DNA of 48,918 nucleotides from Sulfuritalea sp. (GTDB lineage: Bacteria > Pseudomonadota > Gammaproteobacteria > Burkholderiales > Rhodocyclaceae). Shown one piece after another: positions 25,642 through 36,269 of this stretch (the first letter of the stretch is position 1; every line of letters begins with the position of its first letter). The notes beneath the pieces were generated by a model. It was not told the DNA's origin, did not search any database, and saw only the letters and a program-made list of their open reading frames with translations. The translations under genes were made by a program, and so were the position numbers. The stretch covers positions 1 to 48,918 of the forward strand of contig JAUXUK010000037.1 of NCBI GenBank assembly GCA_030680805.1, in the 5' to 3' direction.

Positions 25642-27753
25642 TCAGCCGGGCTCCTGCGCAAGCGTCGCGCTAATGACGGGTGCCGTCAGTTCCAGGCGTG
25701 TCAACATGAAACTCTCCGTATCCAGTTCATAGGTCAGGTGTGCGCCATTTTCCGGCAGTAGCGAGAGTACCAGACGCAAGCCGGTGCCGAGGCCCTCGCC
25801 GGTATCGATTTTGAACTCCGGGGCAGTGGTCAGCGCGTTGCGAATCACCAGTCGCGCGCTGCCGCCGTCGGCGCTCAGCGAAACGGTCGGTGTGCTGCCG
25901 TGTGGCGAATGCTTGATGGCATTGAGGACCAGTTCATTGATCATCAGTGAAATTGACACCGCCTCGCTGTTTTCGATGCGGACCGACCGGAAGGCGGTGT
26001 GCTCATCCTCGACGTGAAACAGCACCGGGCGCTGCGACAAATCCGACACCGTCTTGCAGATGCTGCGGATGCTGTCGCACAGGCGGACGGCTTCGTCGGG
26101 ATGGGCGCTCTGCAGGCCATGCACGATGGCGATGGCATGCACCTGGCTGATCGCCGTCTCCAGGCGCGGGTCGAGTTCGAGGAAGCGGCCCAGTTCGCGC
26201 TGCAGCAGTCCGGCGACGCTTTGCAGGTTGTTCTTGATGCGGTGATGCACTTCGCGCACCAGCGTGTCGCGTTGCTCCCGCGCCAAGGCAAGGCGTGCCT
26301 CGGAACGCCTGACCTCGGTGATGTCGGTATGCGTGATGACCACGCCATCGTCAGGATTCTGCCCCAGAGGCACCACCATCATGATGAACCAGCGCTCGTG
26401 GTTCGGCGAGTGGCAGGGATATTCAAGGCGGAAAACGGGCAGTCGGCGGTCCAGCACGGCCTCGATGCCAGCGCACGCTTCCAGCGCGTTGTCGGCCGGG
26501 AGACCGTGGCCCGCTTTGCAGGCGGCGAGATAGTTGGCGCCGACTTCGGTATGCGCCGCGGGCTTGCCGGGTTCGACGCCGTTTTCCAGCGCAAAGCGCC
26601 GCCAGGGATCATTGACCTCGCGAATTATCCCGTTGCGATTCACCACGGCGATGGTGGCGGCCACGGAATTCAGGATCGCGGCCTTTGACGCTTCGCTGGC
26701 ATGCAGCGCCGCCAGCGCATTCTTGCGCTCGCTGATGTCGCGCAAGAATACGAAGAATTTGCCGCCCTTTTCCGGAAGGTAGATGGTATTGATTTCGACA
26801 TGCCAGAGCGACCCGTCCTTGCGCCGATGCACGGTCTCGAACTGGTCGTGGCCGGTTTCGATGATGCGCTGGATGTGGCTGGCCGTGACCTCCGCGCTTT
26901 CCTGCGCTTCCAGGTCGGGGATGGACATGCCGAGCAGCTCTTCCCGCGGGTAGCCGGACTGCTCGGCGTAGCGCTCATTGACGTCGATCAGCCGGCCTTG
27001 AGCGCTGACATTCCAGAAGCCGTCGAGGGTGGTTGCCAGGGTGTTTTGGAAGTCATCCCGGCTATCGCGCAAGTTCGCTTCAGACTGCTGGCGCTGCCGG
27101 ATTTCCTTGGCGAAGAGCAATGCCGGGAAGCCGTACATCAGTGCCGCATGGAACAGCAGCATGACGACGAAGACGGCCTGGTGGATCGGGCTGGGCGCAA
27201 ACAGGTTCTGTCCGGGCGCATCGAAGGGCATCACGCCGACCCTGATCAGCAGGACCAGTCCGTAGCCCAGGAAAAGCACGGCCACGGAGCGGTGCGGCAC
27301 GCCATGCCCCGAGTCGCCGGCTGCCAGCAGGCGCCGCGCGGTCATGACCGACAGCAGGCCGATGGCGACGAACTGGATCGCCATGCGAATCGCGGTGCTG
27401 CTCTGCACGAAGGTGAAATACGACAGGAGGCCCATTATTGCCAGGCCCAATGCCACTATGGCCGGCCAGGGCGGCGGCTTGCGGCCGGTCAGGCGGTCGA
27501 CCCCGACCAGGAAGCAGGCGTGGCCGGTCGTGATGCAGGCATTGGCGAGCGGGATGGAGACGAACGGAGAAATCCACTCGCGCAGGGCGACACCCAGGTA
27601 GCCGGCTGCTACCAGCAGGGCCCCCAGTGCCCAGACCGGCAAGGAACTCTCGTCCGGATGGCTGCGCCAGAGGAACACCATCGCCATCGCCGTCGTCATC
27701 GCGACGAAGGTCGTCAGCAGCATTACGGTGCGCAGGTCGATGGCGTCGGTCAC
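25642..27753 (-). CDS. 7TM-type HisKA_2 sensor histidine kinase with two PAS domains
   Basis: 703 residues. About seven membrane helices fill residues 8-225. A PAS domain with PAC (FVFLRDISERK) and a second PAS-like domain (AILNSVAATIAVVNRNG) follow. The HisKA_2 motif REVHHRIKNNLQSVAGLLQ carries the phosphorylated His. An HATPase domain (NELVLNAIKHSP, GLGTGLRLV) ends the protein. I start it at the GTG at 27753, which overlaps the upstream stop (GTGA); the open frame continues farther upstream, but that part reads as antisense-like Arg/Ala-rich sequence inside the previous gene. It is the kinase nearest the ANTAR regulator. Confidence 0.9.
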   Translation of the reverse strand: MTDAIDLRTVMLLTTFVAMTTAMAMVFLWRSHPDESSLPVWALGALLVAAGYLGVALREWISPFVSIPLANACITTGHACFLVGVDRLTGRKPPPWPAIVALGLAIMGLLSYFTFVQSSTAIRMAIQFVAIGLLSVMTARRLLAAGDSGHGVPHRSVAVLFLGYGLVLLIRVGVMPFDAPGQNLFAPSPIHQAVFVVMLLFHAALMYGFPALLFAKEIRQRQQSEANLRDSRDDFQNTLATTLDGFWNVSAQGRLIDVNERYAEQSGYPREELLGMSIPDLEAQESAEVTASHIQRIIETGHDQFETVHRRKDGSLWHVEINTIYLPEKGGKFFVFLRDISERKNALAALHASEASKAAILNSVAATIAVVNRNGIIREVNDPWRRFALENGVEPGKPAAHTEVGANYLAACKAGHGLPADNALEACAGIEAVLDRRLPVFRLEYPCHSPNHERWFIMMVVPLGQNPDDGVVITHTDITEVRRSEARLALAREQRDTLVREVHHRIKNNLQSVAGLLQRELGRFLELDPRLETAISQVHAIAIVHGLQSAHPDEAVRLCDSIRSICKTVSDLSQRPVLFHVEDEHTAFRSVRIENSEAVSISLMINELVLNAIKHSPHGSTPTVSLSADGGSARLVIRNALTTAPEFKIDTGEGLGTGLRLVLSLLPENGAHLTYELDTESFMLTRLELTAPVISATLAQEPG

Positions 27754-29876
27754 GGGCCGGGCTCCTGGTTCGTGACGACAGGCGCGGTCAGCCGCAGGCG
27801 CGTCAGCATGAAGTTCGCCGCGTCCGTCTCGTAACTTAGCTGCACCCCTTGATCCGGCAGCAGCGAGCGTACCAGGCGCAAGCCGGTGCCGAGGCCTGTG
27901 CCGGTGTCGATGTTGAATTCGGGCGCGTGCGACACTGCGTTGCGGATGAGCAGTTGCGCGCTGCTGCCGTCGGCGCTCAGCGACACGGTCGGCGCGGCGC
28001 TGCCTTGCGGCGAATGCTTGACGGCATTGAGGATCAGTTCGTTGAGCACCAGCGCCACGGAAACCGCCTCGCTGTTGTCGATGCGTACCGGCCGGAAAAC
28101 AGTCTGCTCGTGTTCGATGCTGAACAGCACCGGCAGCTGCGACAGATCCGAAACGGCCTTGCAGATGCCGCTGACGCTGTCGCAAAGGCGGATCGCCTCG
28201 TCGGGGTTGCGGCTCTGCAGGCCATGCACCATGGCGATGGCGTGCACCTGGCTGATCGCCGTTTCCAGTCGCGGGTCGAGTTCGACGAAGCGGCCCAGTT
28301 CGCGCTGCAGCAGCCCGGCGACGCCTTGCAGGTTGTTCTTGATGCGGTGATGGACTTCGCGCACCAGCGTGTCGCGTTGCTGCCGGGCGTCGGCCAGTCG
28401 CTGCTCTTCGGCCCGTTTGCGCTCGGAAATGTCGCGGAACACCGAAAGTATTGCCGGCTGGCCATCGAAGATGATGCGGGTGCCGGTGGCTTCCATGATG
28501 AGCGAATCGCCGTCGAGCTTCGAAAAGCGCCGCTCAAGTGGCACCAGAAGCGAACTCTTTCCGCTTGCCAGCATTGCGATGCGCTGCTCGATGGCGTCCC
28601 AGTATTCCGTTGCGAACAAAGGGTGCCAGTCCTGTCCGATCAGCGTCGCGGCGGAGTCGGCGTGGAACAGTTTTGCCGCGCGCTCGTTGGCGAAAATGAC
28701 GGTGCTGCCACGGTGAACCAGAATGGCATCCGGCGAACTCTCGAAGAAATTCCGATAGCGCGCCTCGCTTTCGCGCAGGATGGTTTTCCGTTGCGCCAGG
28801 GCTTCCAGCAGGTGATTGAAGCCGCCGATCAGTTGCGCGACCTCGTCGTGTCCGGTGACCGGCAGGGGCAGCAGGGGCTGCTTCGCGTCGGCCATGGCCG
28901 CCAGCTTGCCCGCTGTAGCTACCATCGGGCCAAGTTCGCGTCGCAGCATCAGCCAGGTCAGGCCGCCTGCCAGCAGGGTCAGCAGGATCGTGGCCAGCAG
29001 CACGCGCTGCTGCAGGGTGTAGATCGGCGCAAAGGCTTCCGTGGTGGGCAGCGTGAGTCCCAGCAGCCAGCCCGACATCGGCATCCCTTTGGCCGAGCCA
29101 AGTACCTCCGCACCCAACGGGTTGGTATAGACCGCATAGCCGTCGTAGCCCGCGAGAAAGCGATCAAGCGCCGGGTTGATGCCACGTGCGGGAAGCGGCT
29201 GCATGATGCGGGTCCGGTCGGTAGCCGTAACTGTCAAACGGTCCTTGGGGATCAGCAGTACATAGCCGCCGGTCTTGCCGTACGAGTTTTGCACAATCTT
29301 GTCGAGAAAATTGGGCAAGCCCAGATTGATCACGCCGCTCAGCGCGCCGATCGTCCGGCCCTGGGCATCGCGAATCGGCGCGCTGATGCCGAACACCGGT
29401 GCCTGCAGCTTCTTGCCCATGACCGGCCGGCCTATGGTCGATTTTCCTTCCCTGAGCGCGGCGGCCACGGTATCGATGTCCATGTAATTGACGCCGACCC
29501 GCCCGACCGCCGGCGCGACTTCGACAATCGCCATTCCGTCAGATCGGACGACGATCAGTCCGCCGTTGAACAGGCGCTGAAGGATCGGATGATGTTCAAG
29601 AAATGTCAGCAAGGTCGCCGCATTGCTCAACATCGCCGGGGAAATGGTTTTGGCAACCCCTTCCAGGCCCGTCAAGCGGTCGTTCAACTCGTGATCGAGC
29701 TCATTCGCCAGCAAGGAAACCGTCGAGAACTGTTGGTTACCGAGGATGCGTTCCATATCGGCGCGCAACTCCCGGCTGGCGAATAGCGACAGCGCCCAGA
29801 TGCCGGCGAGGAAAATGGCCAGCGTGAACAGGGTCACCCGGGTCTTGATCGACCGCTGCCGAAAGAAGGCATTCAC
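27750..29876 (-). CDS. HisKA_2 sensor histidine kinase with periplasmic Cache and PAS
   Basis: 708 residues. Helices at about 13-32 and 292-312 flank a double-Cache-like sensor (PIRDAQGRTIGALSGVINL). A HAMP-like segment and one PAS domain (residues about 365-490, ending FRDISERK) lead into REVHHRIKNNLQGVAGLLQ, the HisKA_2 phosphorylation motif, and an HATPase domain. The GTG start shares GTGA with the stop of the preceding kinase gene. The kinase core is highly similar to the two neighbours, so the three differ mainly in input domains. Confidence 0.92.
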   Translation of the reverse strand: MNAFFRQRSIKTRVTLFTLAIFLAGIWALSLFASRELRADMERILGNQQFSTVSLLANELDHELNDRLTGLEGVAKTISPAMLSNAATLLTFLEHHPILQRLFNGGLIVVRSDGMAIVEVAPAVGRVGVNYMDIDTVAAALREGKSTIGRPVMGKKLQAPVFGISAPIRDAQGRTIGALSGVINLGLPNFLDKIVQNSYGKTGGYVLLIPKDRLTVTATDRTRIMQPLPARGINPALDRFLAGYDGYAVYTNPLGAEVLGSAKGMPMSGWLLGLTLPTTEAFAPIYTLQQRVLLATILLTLLAGGLTWLMLRRELGPMVATAGKLAAMADAKQPLLPLPVTGHDEVAQLIGGFNHLLEALAQRKTILRESEARYRNFFESSPDAILVHRGSTVIFANERAAKLFHADSAATLIGQDWHPLFATEYWDAIEQRIAMLASGKSSLLVPLERRFSKLDGDSLIMEATGTRIIFDGQPAILSVFRDISERKRAEEQRLADARQQRDTLVREVHHRIKNNLQGVAGLLQRELGRFVELDPRLETAISQVHAIAMVHGLQSRNPDEAIRLCDSVSGICKAVSDLSQLPVLFSIEHEQTVFRPVRIDNSEAVSVALVLNELILNAVKHSPQGSAAPTVSLSADGSSAQLLIRNAVSHAPEFNIDTGTGLGTGLRLVRSLLPDQGVQLSYETDAANFMLTRLRLTAPVVTNQEPGP

Positions 29877-31831
29877 GGTCGATGATCCTGCTTCGTGACG
29901 ACGGGGGCGGTCAGTTTCAGGCGCGTCAGCATGAAGCCCGTGCCGTCCTGTTCGTAGTCCAGGTGCGCCCCTTCCACCGGCAGCAGCGAGCGCACCAGGC
30001 GCAAGCCGGTGCCGAGGCCTGCGCCGGTGTCGAAGTCGAAGGTGTGCGCCACGAGCCGGGCGTTGCGGATCATCACTTCTGCGCTGGTGCCATTGGCGCT
30101 GAGCGACACGCTGGTGGCGGCGCTGCCCGGCGGCGAATGCTTTACCGCATTGAGGATCAATTCGTTGAGCACCAGCGCGATGGAGACGGCTTCGCTGTTT
30201 TCGATGCGCACCGGCCGGAAGGCTGTCTGCTCATGCTCTATGTGAAACAGCACGGGGCGCTGCGACAGATCGGAGACCGCCTTGCAGATACTGCCGACGC
30301 TGTCGCACAGGCGGATCGCTTCGTCGGCATGGATGCTCTGCAGGCCATGCACCGCGGCAATCGCACTGACCTGGCTGATCGCCGCTTCCAGGCGCGGGTC
30401 GAGTTCAAGGAATTGGCCCAGTTCGCGCTGCAGCAGCCCGGCGACGCTTTGCAGGTTGTTCTTGATGCGGTGATGCACTTCGCGCACCAGGGTGTCGCGT
30501 TGCTGGCTGGCAAAGCCGAGGCGCTGCGCTTCGGCCTGCTTGCGCTCGGTGATGTCGCGTGCGAGGACAATGAAGCGCCGGTCGCCGCCGCTACTCGGCA
30601 TGGCCGCGACGGAAAGTTCAAACCAGGTTTCGCCCTGGGGCAGCGGCAGGCAGTAAGCAGCCCCGACGGACGAGCCTTTTTCATCCGCTTCACGCAAGGC
30701 GCCCAGGCAGGTTTCCGCGGCCGACGGCGGCAGCACTTCCGCGAAGGTCTTGCCCAGGAATACCTCGGGCGGCGCCACCAGCAAATCGGAGCGCTGGGCA
30801 CGGTAGTCATGCAGGCGACCATCCCGGTCCACTTCAAACAGCAGGTCCGGAATGGCGCCGAGGGTGGCCTCGAGACGATTTCTGGTCGCCAGCAACTCCG
30901 TTTCCATCCGCTTGCGCTCGGTGATGTCTTTCGCCAGGCCTATCGTGTACGCTTCCCGCCCGCTTTCGCCTGTCACCGCCACCACATTCAACAAGGCCCA
31001 GACGACTTCGCCGTCCTTTTTCACGTAGCGCTTTTCCATCGCGAAATGGCTGGCTTCGCCTGTGCTCAGTCCCTCGAAATTCCATAGATTCAGCTTGACG
31101 TCGTCCGGGTGGGTGACGTCGATGAAGCTCATGCCGACCAGCTCCGCCTCGCTGTAGCCGAGCATGCGGCACAAGGCCGGGTTGACCATCCGGTAGCGCC
31201 GGTCCGGCCCGGCAATGCCGATGCCGATCGGCGAGCGCTCAAAGACGGCGAGAAAGTTCAGGTCGCTTTGTTTCGACTTCACTTTGTCGCTGATGTCGGT
31301 CAGTACAACACGAATCGCCGTATCTCCAGCGCCGACTTTCTGTGCCTCGCAAAGCACCAGTGCGTCGAACATGCTGCCGTCGCCGCGGCGCAGCGCCAGG
31401 TCGATATGAGCCTTTCCGCCGTACTTCTTCAGGGTGAGGAAATGCTCCATCCAGCGATCCTGGTCTGCCGCGCCGACGAACGTGGCGAAGCGGCGCTGCC
31501 GCAACTGCTTGCGGTCTGTTCCGAGCAGCGTGGCGCCGGTGAGGTTGATTTCCGCGATCAGGCCATTGGCGTCGAGCGTCAGGTAGCCGACCGGGGCGAA
31601 CTCGTAAAGATCGGCATAGCGGTCGCGCGATGCCTCGAGATCGATCCGGGACTGGCGCAGTTCTTCGTTCTGCATCTCCAGTTCGATCTGGTGCACCTGC
31701 AATTCATGCAGCAACTCTTCGGCCGCCCGAGCGTCGGGGGTGGCCTGTGGGTCTCTGGCGAATTGCGATTCGGCCGCCGCCAGCCGTTGGCGCCTTTCCC
31801 TGTTCTGTTCGTCATGTTCGATCGAGATCAT
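29873..31831 (-). CDS. soluble HisKA_2 histidine kinase with three PAS domains
   Basis: 652 residues, no membrane helix. An N-terminal coiled coil (ELLHELQVHQIELEMQNEEL) of the kind preceding PAS in many bacterial sensors is followed by PAS domains at about 75-190, 195-310 and 325-435. The HisKA_2 motif REVHHRIKNNLQSVAGLLQ and an HATPase domain follow. A dispersed-repeat copy (31326-31339) lies inside the first PAS and reads KVGAGDTA. The gene heads the run of three kinases and the ANTAR regulator; GGAGG precedes its ATG closely. A composite element lies just upstream, so any promoter is in or beyond it. Confidence 0.92.
   Translation of the reverse strand: MISIEHDEQNRERRQRLAAAESQFARDPQATPDARAAEELLHELQVHQIELEMQNEELRQSRIDLEASRDRYADLYEFAPVGYLTLDANGLIAEINLTGATLLGTDRKQLRQRRFATFVGAADQDRWMEHFLTLKKYGGKAHIDLALRRGDGSMFDALVLCEAQKVGAGDTAIRVVLTDISDKVKSKQSDLNFLAVFERSPIGIGIAGPDRRYRMVNPALCRMLGYSEAELVGMSFIDVTHPDDVKLNLWNFEGLSTGEASHFAMEKRYVKKDGEVVWALLNVVAVTGESGREAYTIGLAKDITERKRMETELLATRNRLEATLGAIPDLLFEVDRDGRLHDYRAQRSDLLVAPPEVFLGKTFAEVLPPSAAETCLGALREADEKGSSVGAAYCLPLPQGETWFELSVAAMPSSGGDRRFIVLARDITERKQAEAQRLGFASQQRDTLVREVHHRIKNNLQSVAGLLQRELGQFLELDPRLEAAISQVSAIAAVHGLQSIHADEAIRLCDSVGSICKAVSDLSQRPVLFHIEHEQTAFRPVRIENSEAVSIALVLNELILNAVKHSPPGSAATSVSLSANGTSAEVMIRNARLVAHTFDFDTGAGLGTGLRLVRSLLPVEGAHLDYEQDGTGFMLTRLKLTAPVVTKQDHRP
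31326..31339 (-). repeat. copy of the AAAGTCGGCGCTGG motif inside a PAS domain
   Basis: Reads KVGAGDTA in frame. The extended match (AGATACGGCGATTCGTG) agrees with the copy at 48335. Confidence 0.65.
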
Positions 31832-31849
31832 GGCTCCTCCTTGCCCTCA

Positions 31850-32022
31850 GAGGCTGTGAATTAATTGGCACAGACCTTCCCATCCGTCATTCCGGCGAAA
31901 GCCGGAATCCAGCGCGCACCTCCGATATCTGTAGAAACAATCAGATAGACGAACTGGACCCCGGCCTTCGCCGGGGTGACGAGAGAGGAAGTCGATATGC
32001 GATGAATTTTTCACAAGCCCTC
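31850..32022. mobile_element. second MITE-like composite element (degenerate ends)
   Basis: The left end GAGGCTGTGAATTAATT and the complement of the right end, GAGGGCTTGTGAAAAATT, are imperfect inverted repeats. Inside, ATTCCGGCGAAAGCCGGAAT and ACCCCGGCCTTCGCCGGGGT are palindromes facing each other and ending CGTCAT and GTGACG. This fills the 31832-32042 gap. Confidence 0.65.
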
Positions 32023-32042
32023 CGACAATCGCGGCACTCCCA

Positions 32043-32441
32043 TCAGTGATCCAGTTGCGGTTCGAACAGAATGATCCAGGCCTGACGTGGCGAGGCGATC
32101 CGCATGGAGCCCGATGCAATCCATTCAAGCACGCGCTTGTCGCCGGTTACAAAGAGGTCGGCACCGGCGCTGGCGGCCGCGGCGACCAGGCGGGCGTCGT
32201 TGTCATTTGCGGGATCGGGCACATCCGCAATGCAATGCGCCTCGCTCCAGGAGACGTCGAACAGGGCGGGCGCATCCGCCCGGCGCGGGAACTTGCGTGC
32301 CAGCACCTGGTGCGCTTCCCGCCGCACCAAGGGGCTGGTCAGCAGCCAGTCGCGCTCGGCGCAGGCGATGACCAGCGATTCGCAAAGGCCGGGAAGGATC
32401 GTCGCCGACAGCCACACGTTGGTGTCCAGAAACACTTTCAT
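32043..32441 (-). CDS. PIN-domain toxin
   Basis: 132 residues. The PIN nuclease acidic set is visible: Asp6 in FLDTNVW, Glu in REAH, Asp in NDARLVA and Asp in LFVTGDKRVL. Such toxins cut RNA, often tRNA or mRNA in translation. The ATG overlaps the stop of the RHH antitoxin gene (ATGA). It is a normal length for the COG1569-like group and looks intact. Confidence 0.9.
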   Translation of the reverse strand: MKVFLDTNVWLSATILPGLCESLVIACAERDWLLTSPLVRREAHQVLARKFPRRADAPALFDVSWSEAHCIADVPDPANDNDARLVAAAASAGADLFVTGDKRVLEWIASGSMRIASPRQAWIILFEPQLDH

Positions 32442-32656
32442 GAAACATCTTGCAGGATGTCATCCTCTGTCAGCCAGCCGGCGGCGCGCGCCGCCGGGCC
32501 CAACTGGGCCTGGCTATGGCGCAAGGCCTCGCGCAGACGGTAGGCGCGCAGGGAGTCGCGTACCACTTCGCTGCGGGATTTTCCGGTTATCTCGCACAGG
32601 GCTTCAAGGCGTTGCGCCTCTTGCTCGGAGAGCCGGACGGTCAGGGTGCTTTGCAT
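32438..32656 (-). CDS. ribbon-helix-helix antitoxin
   Basis: 72 residues. STLTVRLSEQEAQRLEAL is the N-terminal strand and first helix of a CopG/RHH domain; TGKSRSEVVRDSL is the turn and second helix. The acidic C-terminus (EDDILQD) probably blocks the PIN toxin. AAGGAGG lies seven bases before the ATG. It precedes the toxin gene, the usual order for autoregulated pairs, and a palindrome suited to an RHH tetramer lies upstream. Confidence 0.92.
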   Translation of the reverse strand: MQSTLTVRLSEQEAQRLEALCEITGKSRSEVVRDSLRAYRLREALRHSQAQLGPAARAAGWLTEDDILQDVS

Positions 32657-32670
32657 AATCGCCTCCTTGC

Positions 32671-32689
32671 TGTATTACAACGTAACACA
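32671..32689. promoter_or_regulatory. putative operator of the PIN/RHH operon
   Basis: TGTATTACAACGTAACACA is an inverted repeat (TGTATTAC and GTAACACA, 7 of 8 complementary) 15 nt before the antitoxin ATG, overlapping the region expected to bind RNA polymerase. Confidence 0.5.
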
Positions 32690-32710
32690 AAGGCTAACAT
32701 GGAAACAGGG

Positions 32711-33895
32711 TCAGACCCCGGATTCCGCATGCAGGATGCCCGCGAGTTCCGCCAGGCCGATGGCTTGCGCGCCATGGCGCAGCGCGAACTTTTCGCTGCC
32801 GGGGTAAACCACATAGCGCTGCGTGATGTGCAGATCGTCGCACGCCTGGGCAAAGCCTCTTGCCGGACTCGGCGTGCTGGAACGCTTGATCTCGATGGCG
32901 ATGTCGGGCTGGCCGCCTTTTTCCAGCAGCAAATCGATTTCGGCGCCGGCATGGGTGCGGTAGAAATACGGCACCCGGCGCGGGCTCGCCGCCAGCATCA
33001 GGTTTTCAATGCAATGCCCTTCAAAGCTGAGCCCGCAGACCGGGTGCCCGAGCAGATCGTCGAGCGTTTCCAGTTCCAGCAGGCCGTGCAGGATGCCGCT
33101 GTCGCGCACATAGACCTTGGGCGACTTGATCAGGCGCTTGCCGACATTGCCACTCCACGGCCGCAAGCGGCGCAGCAGTTGCAGATCGACCAGCAGGTCG
33201 ATGTAACGATCCACCGTCGGGTTGGCGACGCCGAGCGCGGCGGCGAGGCGCGACTGGTTGAGCAGGCTGCCCTGCTGGTGTGCCAGCATGGTCCACAAGC
33301 GGCCTATGGTCTCGGCGGGCAGCCGCGGCGCAAACATCGGCACGTCGCGTTCCAGGTAGCTGCGGATGAAATCGCGCCGCCAGTCGAGGCTGCGCCGGTC
33401 GTCACGCGCCAGCAGGCTGTCGGGGAAGCCGCCGCGCAGCCAAAGGGTCGTTGCGTCGATCCCCGCGGCAGCGGTTTCGCCGATGTCGAGTGGGGCGATG
33501 TCCAGATAGGCGACCCGCCCGGCCAGTGTTTCGCTCGACTGGCGCATCAGGTCCAGCGCGGCCGAGCCCAGCAGCAGGAACTGGCCGCTGCGCTGCCCGG
33601 CTTGGCGGTTGTCGTCGATGATGCCGCGCAAAATATCGAACACGCCCGGCGCGCGGTGGATTTCGTCGAGGATGACCAGTTTGCCGCTCTGGGCGCGCAG
33701 GTAGCTGTCGGCATCGTCGAGGCGCAGGCGGTCGGCCGGGCGTTCCAGATCGAGATAGACCGCGCCGCCCGGCCAGTCGGCAGCGATATGCCGCGCCAGC
33801 GTGGTTTTGCCCACTTGACGCGGCCCCAGCAGCACGACGGCAGCGGTGTGAGCTAGTGTCTGACGAATGGCAGTTTCGGCTTGACGGTTAATCAT
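32711..33895 (-). CDS. DUF4143 AAA ATPase
   Basis: 394 residues. Walker A is GPRQVGKTT (24-32) and Walker B is LVILDEIHRAP. A DUF4143 C-terminal half has FEGHCIENLM and a nuclease-like strand set (GAEIDLLLEKGG, IAIEIKRS). These ATPases are common, often phase- or strain-specific, and their role is unknown; the C-terminal part resembles PD-(D/E)xK folds. Two adjacent ATGs exist (33898, 33895). I choose 33895 because the predicted transcription start falls there. A GGGTCAGACCCC palindrome lies at the stop codon. Confidence 0.88.
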   Translation of the reverse strand: MINRQAETAIRQTLAHTAAVVLLGPRQVGKTTLARHIAADWPGGAVYLDLERPADRLRLDDADSYLRAQSGKLVILDEIHRAPGVFDILRGIIDDNRQAGQRSGQFLLLGSAALDLMRQSSETLAGRVAYLDIAPLDIGETAAAGIDATTLWLRGGFPDSLLARDDRRSLDWRRDFIRSYLERDVPMFAPRLPAETIGRLWTMLAHQQGSLLNQSRLAAALGVANPTVDRYIDLLVDLQLLRRLRPWSGNVGKRLIKSPKVYVRDSGILHGLLELETLDDLLGHPVCGLSFEGHCIENLMLAASPRRVPYFYRTHAGAEIDLLLEKGGQPDIAIEIKRSSTPSPARGFAQACDDLHITQRYVVYPGSEKFALRHGAQAIGLAELAGILHAESGV

Positions 33896-33902
33896 CATTG
33901 AT

Positions 33903-33930
33903 ATATTAACGACAGATGTTAAATTGTCAA
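33903..33930 (-). promoter_or_regulatory. strong sigma-70 promoter, probably leaderless
   Basis: TTGACA (33930-33925), 16 nt, TAATAT (33908-33903). The second ATG of the DUF4143 gene lies 7 nt past the -10, so transcription should start at or within one base of the start codon. There is no ribosome binding site. Confidence 0.65.
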
Positions 33931-33933
33931 TGA

Positions 33934-35739
<1,806 letters not shown>

Positions 35740-35758
35740 CCAGCGCGGTGATTTCAAG

Positions 35759-35831
35759 CCCCTCTCCCCTTGCGGGAGATGCCTGCCGCGAAGCGGAATC
35801 CCAGGTACGCAAAGCGAGTTGGGGAGAGGGC
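35759..35831. repeat. G-rich palindrome interrupted by a 39-bp unit
   Basis: CCCCTCTCCCCTTGCGGGAGA and TTGGGGAGAGGGC are the halves of the repeat seen intact at 35861. Between them (35780-35818) lies a unit with the palindrome CCGCGAAGCGG, shared with 21229-21262. Confidence 0.8.
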
Positions 35832-35860
35832 TGGCGAAAAGCGTTCGCGGCGTTCAAAAG

Positions 35861-36269
35861 CCCCTCTCCCCTTGCGGGAGAGGGGTTGGGGAGAGGGGTA
35901 ATGAAACAACGGGAATTCGCCAAGCACTTGCGATGCCATATGACAGACAGCGAGAACAAGCTGTGGCGACACCTGCGGGCACATCGACTGAATGGCGAGA
36001 AATTCAGACGCCAGCAACCGATTGGTCCTTATGTCGTTGATTTTGTGCATTTTGGAGCACGCCTGATCGTGGAAGCAGACGGCGGACAACATAACGATGC
36101 ACCTCGTGATGAAAGACGGGATGAATGGCTGCGCGAGCAAGGGTTTACGGTGATGCGGTTCTGGAATAGCGAGATCATGAGCAATTTGGAGGGCGTGTTG
36201 ACGACTGTTTTGGCTGCAGTGACTGAATCACCCCTCTCCCCCAGCCCCTCTCCCGCAAGGGGAGAGGGG
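35861..36269. mobile_element. DUF559 unit bounded by 38-bp inverted repeats
   Basis: The left end (35861-35898) and the right end (36231-36269) are near-perfect inverted copies. Each is a hairpin of CCCCTCTCCC / GGGAGAGGGG plus an outer or inner GGGGAGAGGGG arm. The only gene inside is the DUF559 gene. No transposase is present. Confidence 0.65.

Noticed and set aside
25642..28185. Longer 847-residue form of the HisKA_2 kinase
   Set aside because: The additional N-terminus overlaps the upstream kinase gene and reads as a shadow of it; the GTG at 27753 overlaps the stop as in the neighbouring gene.
35759..36269. CRISPR-like array of CCCCTCTCCC repeats
   Set aside because: The units are palindromes in inverted pairs around a gene, with no regular spacers and no cas genes.
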